In this document: piece by piece, positions 55,742 to 62,639 of the stretch
Layout: every line of letters begins with the position of its first letter
Position numbering within the stretch: the first letter of the stretch is position 1
Assembly (NCBI RefSeq): GCF_900168325.1
Contig: NZ_FVZE01000002.1
Span: forward strand, 682,001 to 746,000
From: Novosphingobium mathurense
GTDB lineage: Bacteria > Pseudomonadota > Alphaproteobacteria > Sphingomonadales > Sphingomonadaceae
DNA: 64,000 nucleotides
Direction of reading: 5' to 3'
Position numbers and translations under genes: made by a program
Notes under the pieces: generated by a model
What the model was told of the DNA's origin: nothing
The model's database searches: none
What the model saw: the letters and a program-made list of their open reading frames with translations, nothing else

Positions 55742-55848
55742 GCTCCCAAGGACGGGAGCATCGAAAGATCGGCCTGCGGGTATCAGAAATCAGTGGCAAC
55801 GCAGCCGCCCGATGTAACCCTTTTGGGTTCGCGTCGAGGCGGTTTTTT
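55742..55848 (+). promoter_or_regulatory. NasT (ANTAR) antitermination leader upstream of nrtA
   Basis: Hairpin P1 is GCTCCC-AAGGAC-GGGAGC (55742-55759). Hairpin P2 is GTGGC-AACGCA-GCCGC (55793-55808, one G-T pair). Both hexaloops have A at position 1 and G at position 4, the ANTAR recognition rule. The 3' arm of P2 overlaps the 5' arm of the terminator at 55805-55848, so protein-stabilised P2 would block the terminator. The linker (33 bases) is fairly long. The start of nrtA is 34 bases downstream. Confidence 0.75.
55805..55848 (+). terminator. Intrinsic terminator controlled by the ANTAR leader
   Basis: CCGCC (55805-55809) pairs with GGCGG (55838-55842), CGA (55810-55812) with TCG (55834-55836), and AACCC (55816-55820) with GGGTT (55825-55829), followed by six T's (55843-55848). 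This is a clear terminator located between nasS and nrtA, upstream of the nrtA start codon. Confidence 0.85.
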
Positions 55849-55881
55849 GCGTTTGCCTGATGAACTTGGGGATTTGTTCGG

Positions 55882-57309
55882 ATGAGCATGAAGCGGGGGT
55901 TCGGGTTTACGCGTCGCGCTGCGGTTGTCGCGCTGATGGCCAGCGTCGCGCTGGCCGGTTGCGGCAGCAAGGGCGATGCACCGTCGGGTGACGCGGTGAA
56001 GGCTGCAGCGGCGCCGGGCGGCGTGGAAAAGCCGGTGCTCAAGCTCGGTTTCATCAAGCTGACCGACATGGCGCCGCTGGCCATTGCCAAGGAGAAGGGC
56101 TTCTTCGCCGAGGAGGGCCTCAACGTCACGCTCGAGCCGCAGGCGAACTGGAAGGTCCTGCTCGACGGCGTGATCGGCGGACAGCTTGACGGCGCCCACA
56201 TGCTGGCCGGTCAGCCGATCGCCGCAACCATCGGATATGGCACCAAGGCCGACCTGATCGCCCCCCTCAGCCTCGACCTCAACGGCAATGCCATCACCGT
56301 GTCCAACAAGGTCTGGGACATGGTCAAGCCGAACCTGCCGATGGAAGGCGGCAAGCCCAAGCACCCGATTTCGGCTGCGGTCCTCCAGCCGGTGGTCGCC
56401 AGCTTCAAGCAGCAGGGCAAGCCCTTCAACATGGGCATGGTCTTCCCGGTTTCGACCCACAACTACGAACTGCGCTACTGGCTGGCCGCCGGAGGCCTCA
56501 ACCCCGGTTTCTACACCCCCGGCGATGTCGGTGGCACGGTCGATGCCGACGTCCAGCTCTCGGTCACGCCGCCGCCGCAGATGCCCGCCACGCTCGAGGC
56601 CGGTACCATCGAAGGCTATTGCGTGGGCGAACCGTGGAACCAGGCGGCGGTGCAGAAGAAGATCGGCGTGCCGATCATCACCGACAACGAAGTCTGGCAT
56701 GACAATCCGGAGAAGGTCTTCGGCCTGCGCAAGGATTTCGCCGACAAGTATCCGGGCACGACCGCAGCCATGCTTCGTGCGATCATCAAGGCGCAGCAGT
56801 GGCTCGATGCCGATGGCGGCAAGAACCGCGCCGAGGCCGTGAAGATCCTCTCGCAGCCCAACTATGTGGGCGCCGACGAGAAGGTCATTGCCGCATCGAT
56901 GACCGGCAAGTTCACGTTCGAGCCGGGCGACACCCGCGATGCGCCGGGCTTCAATATCTTCTTCGACAAGAACGCGGGCTATCCGTTCTATTCCGATGCG
57001 ATCTGGTACCTGACGCAAATGCGCCGCTGGGGCCAGATTCCCGAGGATCACGATGACCAGTGGTACATCGATCAGGCCAAGGCCGTCTATCGTCCCGACC
57101 TGTATCTCGCAGCGGCCAGGGGCCTTGCAGAGAAGGGCGTGATCCCCGCCGATGCTATCCCCGAAACCGACGGTTTCAAGCCGGTCGACAACGGCTTCAT
57201 GGATCACATCCCTTACGACGGCCACAAGCCGAACGCGTATATCCAGTCGCTCAAGATCGGTCTGAAGAAGGGCCAGAAGGTGACGGCTTCCGGCGTGACC
57301 GGCAGCTGA
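55882..57309 (+). CDS. nrtA: Nitrate ABC transporter substrate-binding lipoprotein
   Basis: This 475-residue protein has a signal peptide with twin arginines (TRRAAVVALMASVALAGC) and a lipobox cysteine at residue 27, so it is anchored in the periplasm. The NrtA/CmpA features STHNYELRYWLA, CVGEPWNQAAV and WYLTQMRRWGQIP are present. It binds nitrate (possibly nitrite or cyanate) and delivers it to NrtB. It is the first gene after the leader. Confidence 0.92.
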   Translation: MSMKRGFGFTRRAAVVALMASVALAGCGSKGDAPSGDAVKAAAAPGGVEKPVLKLGFIKLTDMAPLAIAKEKGFFAEEGLNVTLEPQANWKVLLDGVIGGQLDGAHMLAGQPIAATIGYGTKADLIAPLSLDLNGNAITVSNKVWDMVKPNLPMEGGKPKHPISAAVLQPVVASFKQQGKPFNMGMVFPVSTHNYELRYWLAAGGLNPGFYTPGDVGGTVDADVQLSVTPPPQMPATLEAGTIEGYCVGEPWNQAAVQKKIGVPIITDNEVWHDNPEKVFGLRKDFADKYPGTTAAMLRAIIKAQQWLDADGGKNRAEAVKILSQPNYVGADEKVIAASMTGKFTFEPGDTRDAPGFNIFFDKNAGYPFYSDAIWYLTQMRRWGQIPEDHDDQWYIDQAKAVYRPDLYLAAARGLAEKGVIPADAIPETDGFKPVDNGFMDHIPYDGHKPNAYIQSLKIGLKKGQKVTASGVTGS

Positions 57310-57337
57310 CACCCGAGCTAATCCGAGGAGAATTTCG

Positions 57338-58390
57338 ATGGCAACCGCCTTTGCCGATATGGAGCCGAAGGAAATGGCTCAGGCCCAGTCGGAGAATCCC
57401 GTGGCCGATACCGCAACCGCAAGGGCTGCGTCCGAAAGCAAGGCCGAAAAGGCCGCGCCGCCGGCCGCTCTCGGCAAAGTGCAGGACGTCATTGCGAAAT
57501 TCGGCAAGGGGCTGATTGCCCCGATCCTCGGGATTGCTGCATTCCTTGCCATCTGGGCGGCTCTCGCCCCGCAGGTCGACACCTCGCTCGGCGCGCTTCC
57601 TGGCCCCTTGGAAGTCGCCGAGCAGGGTGTTGCCCTGTACGATGAATGGCATGCTGCGAACGTGGCCAAGGCCGAGTTCTATGACGCCCAGGATGCCCGC
57701 ATGGCGGCGGGCACACAGGCGATGGCCTTCGACTATGCCGGTCCGCCGACTTTCCTCGATCAGGTCCTGACCTCGCTCAAGACGGTCGCGCTCGGGTTCA
57801 TCCTGGCGACCGTGTTCGCGGTGCCCATCGGCCTTGCCGCGGGCCTATCGCCGATGTTCAATGCCGCGATCAACCCGCTGGTGCAGATCATGAAGCCGGT
57901 CAGCCCGCTTGCCTGGCTGCCGATCGTGACCATGGTCGTCTCGGCCACGGTTTCCAGCGCCGATCCGATGCTGGCCAAGAGCTTCGTCATTTCGGCCATC
58001 GTCGTGATGCTCTGCTCGCTGTGGCCGACGCTGATCAATACCGCGATCGGCACCGCCTCGATCGACAAGGACCTGCTCAACGTGGGCCGCGTGCTCAAGC
58101 TCGGCTGGTTCGCGAAACTGACGCGCCTCGTCCTGCCCAGTTCGCTGCCCTACATCTTCACCGGTATGCGCCTGTCGCTGGGCGTGGGCTGGATGGTGCT
58201 GATCGCCGCGGAAATGCTCGCCCAGAACCCCGGTCTCGGCAAGTTCGTGTGGGACGAGTTCCAGAACGGTTCCAGCCAGTCGCTCGCCCGGATCATGTTC
58301 GCGGTGATCGTGATCGGCCTGATCGGCTTCCTGCTCGACCGGATCATGATGATGCTTCAGTCCTTCGCCAACCGCAACCACACGATCTGA
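57338..58390 (+). CDS. nrtB: Nitrate ABC transporter permease
   Basis: This 350-residue inner-membrane protein has an N-terminal hydrophilic leader, a first hydrophobic helix (about 60-80), a soluble segment, and a BPD_transp_1 domain (about 140-345) with five helices and the ATPase-contact loop EMLAQNPGLGKFVWDEF. It lies 28 bp after nrtA. Two copies would form the channel. Confidence 0.92.
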   Translation: MATAFADMEPKEMAQAQSENPVADTATARAASESKAEKAAPPAALGKVQDVIAKFGKGLIAPILGIAAFLAIWAALAPQVDTSLGALPGPLEVAEQGVALYDEWHAANVAKAEFYDAQDARMAAGTQAMAFDYAGPPTFLDQVLTSLKTVALGFILATVFAVPIGLAAGLSPMFNAAINPLVQIMKPVSPLAWLPIVTMVVSATVSSADPMLAKSFVISAIVVMLCSLWPTLINTAIGTASIDKDLLNVGRVLKLGWFAKLTRLVLPSSLPYIFTGMRLSLGVGWMVLIAAEMLAQNPGLGKFVWDEFQNGSSQSLARIMFAVIVIGLIGFLLDRIMMMLQSFANRNHTI

Positions 58391-58422
58391 TCGTCAACCC
58401 CACCAGCCGAAGGAAACAGACA

Positions 58423-60117
58423 ATGGCCACGATCCTTTCGCTCAAGGGTGTCTCCAAGTCCTATAAGGGACAGAACGGCGGCGTCACGCAAGTGCTCGAC
58501 GGCATCGACCTCGACGTCGAGGAGGGCGAATTCATCGCCATCCTCGGCTTCTCGGGCGCAGGCAAGACGACCCTGATCTCATCGATCGCCGGCCTGATCG
58601 AACCCGATGCGGGCGATATCCTGCTGCACGGCAAGCAGATCGACGGGCCTGACAAGGACCGAGGTCTGGTCTTCCAGTCCTATTCGCTGTTTCCCTGGCT
58701 GACTGTCGAGAAGAACGTCGCGCTTGCCGTCGATGCCGTCCACAAGGACCGCAGCAAGCAGGACCGTGCGGCGCTGGTGAAGCAGAAGATCGAACTGGTC
58801 GGGCTGGGCCATGCGATGGACCGCAAGCCGGCCCAGCTTTCCGGTGGCATGCGTCAGCGCGTCTCGGTGGCCCGCGCGCTGGCCATGGAGCCGGAGATTC
58901 TCCTGCTCGACGAACCGCTTTCCGCGCTCGACGCACTGACCCGCTCCAAGCTCCAGGATGAGATCGAGCGGATCCGCAAGGAAGAAAAGCGCACCATCAT
59001 CCTCGTTACCAACGATGTCGACGAGGCTCTCCTGCTGGCCGATCGGGTCGCGATCCTGACGCCTGCGCCTGCCGCCACCATCGGGCGGATCTTCGATGTC
59101 GATGTGCCGCGCCCGCGCGATCGCGAGGCGGTGAACGACGATCATCACTTCCAGTCGCTGCGCAAGCAGATTGTCGCCTATCTCGGCAAGCTCAACGAGC
59201 AGGGTTCCAGCGTCGGCGAAAGCTCGGTCGAACTGCCCGAAGTGGTGCCGCTGGACCTGTTCGCCGGCAAGGAGGCCGAGCTTCCCGCCGCTTACACGCA
59301 AGCGGCGAAATCCGCGGTCGAGCGGCGCTACATGGAGTTCTACAAGCTCCACAAGGTCTACCCGACGCCGAAGGGGCCGCTAACCGTCGTCGAGGATTTC
59401 AACCTGCTGATGGACAAGGGCGAATTCATCTCGCTCATCGGTCACTCGGGCTGCGGCAAGTCGACCGTGCTGACGATGGCGGCCGGCCTCAACGAGATCA
59501 GCAAGGGCGGCATCATTCTCGACAACCGCGAGGTGGACGTTGCCGGCCCGGACAAGGCGGTGGTATTCCAGGCGCCGAGCCTGATGCCCTGGCTGACCGC
59601 CCGCCAGAACGTCGCGCTGGGCGTCGAGCGGGTCTATCCGCATGCATCCAAGGCCGAGCGCCGGGATATCGTGGACTATTACCTCGACCGCGTCGGCCTT
59701 GCCGATGCCAAGGAGAAGATGGCAGCCGAGATGTCCAACGGCATGCGCCAGCGCGTCGGTATCGCCCGGGCATTTGCGCTCTCGCCGCGCCTGCTGCTGC
59801 TCGATGAGCCTTTCGGGATGCTCGACAGCCTCACGCGCTGGGACCTGCAGGACGTGCTGGTCGAGACCTGGAACCGCACCAAGGTCACCGCGATCATGGT
59901 CACCCACGATGTCGACGAGGCGATACTGCTGGCCGACCGCGTGGTGATGATGACCAATGGCCCGCAGGCCACCATCGGCAAGATACTCAAGGTCGACCTG
60001 CCGCGCCCGCGCGATCGCAAGGCGCTGCTCGATCATCCCAAGTTCTACCAATACCGACAGGAAGTGCTGCACTTCCTGGCCGAATACGATCACGGACCGG
60101 CGGCAAAGGCCGCCTGA
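58423..60117 (+). CDS. nrtC: Nitrate ABC transporter, two ATPase domains fused in one protein
   Basis: This 564-residue protein holds two complete ABC domains. Domain 1 (about 1-260): GFSGAGKTT, LSGGMRQRVSVARALA, LLLDEPLSALD. Domain 2 (about 300-560): GHSGCGKST, MSNGMRQRVGIARAFA, LLLDEPFGMLD. In cyanobacteria these functions are split into NrtC and NrtD; here they are joined, giving the ATPase pair on one chain. The signature of domain 2 is MSNGMRQ instead of LSGGMRQ. ATG 58423 is chosen, where homology begins. Confidence 0.9.
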   Translation: MATILSLKGVSKSYKGQNGGVTQVLDGIDLDVEEGEFIAILGFSGAGKTTLISSIAGLIEPDAGDILLHGKQIDGPDKDRGLVFQSYSLFPWLTVEKNVALAVDAVHKDRSKQDRAALVKQKIELVGLGHAMDRKPAQLSGGMRQRVSVARALAMEPEILLLDEPLSALDALTRSKLQDEIERIRKEEKRTIILVTNDVDEALLLADRVAILTPAPAATIGRIFDVDVPRPRDREAVNDDHHFQSLRKQIVAYLGKLNEQGSSVGESSVELPEVVPLDLFAGKEAELPAAYTQAAKSAVERRYMEFYKLHKVYPTPKGPLTVVEDFNLLMDKGEFISLIGHSGCGKSTVLTMAAGLNEISKGGIILDNREVDVAGPDKAVVFQAPSLMPWLTARQNVALGVERVYPHASKAERRDIVDYYLDRVGLADAKEKMAAEMSNGMRQRVGIARAFALSPRLLLLDEPFGMLDSLTRWDLQDVLVETWNRTKVTAIMVTHDVDEAILLADRVVMMTNGPQATIGKILKVDLPRPRDRKALLDHPKFYQYRQEVLHFLAEYDHGPAAKAA

Positions 60118-60124
60118 AACAAGT

Positions 60125-60156
60125 GAGGCCGCACGCGCGCAAAGCGCGGCGGCCTC
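60125..60156 (+). other. Strong hairpin just after the fused ABC ATPase gene
   Basis: GAGGCCGC (60125-60132) pairs with GCGGCCTC (60149-60156), and inside CGCGC-AAA-GCGCG continues the stem. No T-run follows. It may protect the 3' end of the nrt message or reduce read-through into the porin gene. Confidence 0.5.
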
Positions 60157-60183
60157 GAACGCGCGCGCTCATGAGGGGCGGCG

Positions 60184-60299
60184 ACGGGCAATGGCGCCCG
60201 TTCGTCCGACGCGCACTGCGGATCGCACGGTTCGCGCAGGGAGAGGGTCATAGCGGCGGGCAACGGCGTCTGCCTTCGTTCCTATTCGGAAGGGGCGCC
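60184..60299 (+). promoter_or_regulatory. Second ANTAR-type double-hairpin leader, upstream of the porin
   Basis: P1 is ACGGGC-AATGGC-GCCCGT (60184-60201). P2 is GGCGGGC-AACGGC-GTCTGCC (60255-60274, with two G-T pairs). Both hexaloops again have A1 and G4. An alternative hairpin, GGCG (60265-60268)/CGCC (60296-60299) with CCTTC (60273-60277)/GAAGG (60289-60293), overlaps P2 and cannot form with it. Unlike the first leader, no T-run follows, so the mechanism (termination or ribosome-site control) is open. Confidence 0.55.
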
Positions 60300-60328
60300 C
60301 GGGGGGGTGCCCGTGGAGGCTCACGCAT

Positions 60329-61567
60329 ATGAAAAAGACACTCTCGCTTGCTGCTCTCGCCGCCACTGTCGCCACGCTGGGCCTTGCCGCGCCCGCACAG
60401 GCCAAGGCCGGCGATCCGGTCAAGGTCAGCGACGACGTTACCATCGACCCGATCATCGACGGGGTCCTGCGCTACGAACATGTCGACCAGGACGACATCG
60501 ACCTCGATGCCGACGCCGTGACCATGCGCCTGCGCGCGGGTGCCGAAGTGACTACCCACGGCCTTTCGCTGTTGGCCGAAGGAGAGGGCACACTGGCGAT
60601 CGTCGACCACTACAACGACACCATTCCCGGCAATAACGGATATCTGGGCGCAGAACCCTATTCGGTCGTGGCCGACCCGCAGAACATCGAACTCAACCGC
60701 CTGCAGGTGGCTTATGCTGCCAAGGGCAGCAAGGTTACGATCGGGCGCCAGCGCATCATTCTCGATGATGCCCGCTTCGTCGGCAATGTCGGCTGGCGCC
60801 AGAACGAGCAGACATTCGATGCGGTCCGCGCCGAGACCAGGATCGGCCCGGTGATGTTCGACGGCACTTACGCCATTTCGCAGCGCACGATCTTCGGTGC
60901 CGACAGCCCGAACGAATACTTCGACGGCGACATGTTCCTCGTCCAGGGTGGGCTGAACCTGAAAGTCGCCAAGGTGAAAGCCTTCGCCTACCTGCTCGAT
61001 TACGACAGCCGCATCGCCTTCTCGAGCCAGACTTACGGCGTGCTCGCCAATGGCGCGATCCCGCTTGGCGATGCGTTCAAGCTGAATTTCTCGGCGACCT
61101 ATGCGCGCCAGAGCGATTACAAGCTGAACCCGGTCAACTTTGCCGCGGACTATATCAACGCCGAGCTGGGCGCATCGATCATGGGCTTCGGCCTCAAGGC
61201 CGGCTACGAGGAGCTGGGTAGCGATGACGGCATTGCCGCCTTCCAGACCCCGCTGGCGACCGCCCATGCCTTCAACGGCTGGGCCGATCTGTTCCTGACC
61301 ACGCCGGCGGCGGGTCTGCGCGACTATTACGGCGGTCTCGCCAAGAAGATCGGCGATGCCGGACCGCTCAAGGGCCTCAACGGTGCGGTCGTCTACCACA
61401 AGTTCGAAAGCGATTTCGGCAGCGTGAACTACGGCCAGGAGTGGGATGCCAGCCTTGGCTTCTCGATCAGGAACTACGCCGTGCTTCTCAAATACGCGAA
61501 CTACGATGCCAAGAACTTCGGCACCGATACCGAAAAGTTCTGGCTGCAATTGGCATTCAAGTACTGA
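60329..61567 (+). CDS. Outer-membrane porin, alginate-export family type
   Basis: This 412-residue protein has a cleavable signal peptide (to about 25, APAQA) and a beta-strand pattern ending in FKY, the C-terminal aromatic signal for outer-membrane insertion. The TIGRQRIILDDARFVGNVGWRQNEQTFDA segment is typical of the alginate-export porin family. GGAGG at 60315-60319 sets the start. In a nitrate cluster it probably lets nitrate or nitrite through the outer membrane, though the family name reflects alginate. Confidence 0.85.
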   Translation: MKKTLSLAALAATVATLGLAAPAQAKAGDPVKVSDDVTIDPIIDGVLRYEHVDQDDIDLDADAVTMRLRAGAEVTTHGLSLLAEGEGTLAIVDHYNDTIPGNNGYLGAEPYSVVADPQNIELNRLQVAYAAKGSKVTIGRQRIILDDARFVGNVGWRQNEQTFDAVRAETRIGPVMFDGTYAISQRTIFGADSPNEYFDGDMFLVQGGLNLKVAKVKAFAYLLDYDSRIAFSSQTYGVLANGAIPLGDAFKLNFSATYARQSDYKLNPVNFAADYINAELGASIMGFGLKAGYEELGSDDGIAAFQTPLATAHAFNGWADLFLTTPAAGLRDYYGGLAKKIGDAGPLKGLNGAVVYHKFESDFGSVNYGQEWDASLGFSIRNYAVLLKYANYDAKNFGTDTEKFWLQLAFKY

Positions 61568-61587
61568 CCGACTTGAGGAGGGGGACT

Positions 61588-61642
61588 GGCTGCAGTTCAG
61601 GCATGGCTCCGGACGTGCCGAAGCAGGGCCCGGACTGCAGCC
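61588..61642 (+). other. Long-range hairpin between porin and FNT genes
   Basis: GGCTGCAGT (61588-61596) pairs perfectly with ACTGCAGCC (61634-61642), enclosing a smaller GGCA/TGCC hairpin. It lies in the 154-bp gap before the FNT channel gene. It lacks the A1/G4 hexaloops of the other two leaders and has no T-run; it may regulate or stabilise RNA. Confidence 0.45.
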
Positions 61643-61721
61643 GGAACCGAACGATTTCAAACGAAGGAAAAGTCTAGCGTACGCATTGGACCTTTTATCT
61701 GGCAACGGGGAGTATTCGTAG

Positions 61722-62543
61722 ATGGCATATCTTGCGCCTTCAGAATTTGTCACCAAGCTGATCGACGCCGGTGAATCGAAGATCATGATGTCGACCAAGG
61801 ACACGCTGGTCCGCGCCTACATGGCCGGTGCCACGCTGGCCCTTGCTGCGGCTTTTGCCGTGACGATCAATGTCCAGACCGGCCAGCCGCTGGCTGGTGC
61901 CGTCCTGTTCCCGGTCGGCTTCTGCATGCTCTATCTGCTCGGATACGACCTGTTGACCGGTGTATTCGTGCTGGCGCCGCTCGCGGTGTGGGACAAACGT
62001 CCCGGCTGCAACTGGTCGGGTGTCCTGCGCAACTGGGGGCTCGTCTTCACCGGCAACTTCGCCGGGGCGCTGACGACGGCCGTGCTCATGGCCATCTACT
62101 TCACGTACGGCTTCGCGGCCGAGCCGAGCGAAGTGGGCATGAAGCTGGCCGGTACGGGCGTTGCGCGCACGGTGGGTTACGCCGAGTACGGCATGGCCGG
62201 CTGGCTGACGATCTTCGTGCGCGGCATGCTGTGCAACTGGATGGTCTCGACCGGCGTCGTCGGTGCCCAGATCTCGACCACCGTGTCGGGCAAGGTCATC
62301 GCGATGTGGATGCCGATCATGCTGTTCTTCTACATGGTCTTCGAACACTCGATCGTGAACATGTTCCTGTTCCCGACCGCACTGATGCTCGGCGGTGACT
62401 TCACTGTCGGCGACTACTTCTGGTGGAACGAGATTCCGACCGTCCTGGGCAACCTGGTCGGCGGCCTGACTTTCACCGGCCTCATGCTTTACACCACGCA
62501 TGCCCGCACCGGTGCGAAGCGCGTGGTCAAGATGGCAGCCTGA
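61722..62543 (+). CDS. Formate/nitrite channel family protein, probable nitrite channel
   Basis: This 273-residue FNT protein has six membrane helices and the conserved Omega-type loop (GYDLLTGVF) and GNFAGALTTA segments. Unlike the copy at 3441 it has no charged N-terminal extension. Its place in the nitrate cluster supports a NirC-like role in nitrite (or nitrate) passage across the inner membrane. Confidence 0.88.
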   Translation: MAYLAPSEFVTKLIDAGESKIMMSTKDTLVRAYMAGATLALAAAFAVTINVQTGQPLAGAVLFPVGFCMLYLLGYDLLTGVFVLAPLAVWDKRPGCNWSGVLRNWGLVFTGNFAGALTTAVLMAIYFTYGFAAEPSEVGMKLAGTGVARTVGYAEYGMAGWLTIFVRGMLCNWMVSTGVVGAQISTTVSGKVIAMWMPIMLFFYMVFEHSIVNMFLFPTALMLGGDFTVGDYFWWNEIPTVLGNLVGGLTFTGLMLYTTHARTGAKRVVKMAA

Positions 62544-62639
62544 GCTATCCCTCTGGCTGCATTCGATCGGGAGGGGCCCAGCAAACCCTCCCGATCCCCT
62601 TTGCGATCACCTGAACCTGCCGCAGGCGAGGACGGATCC

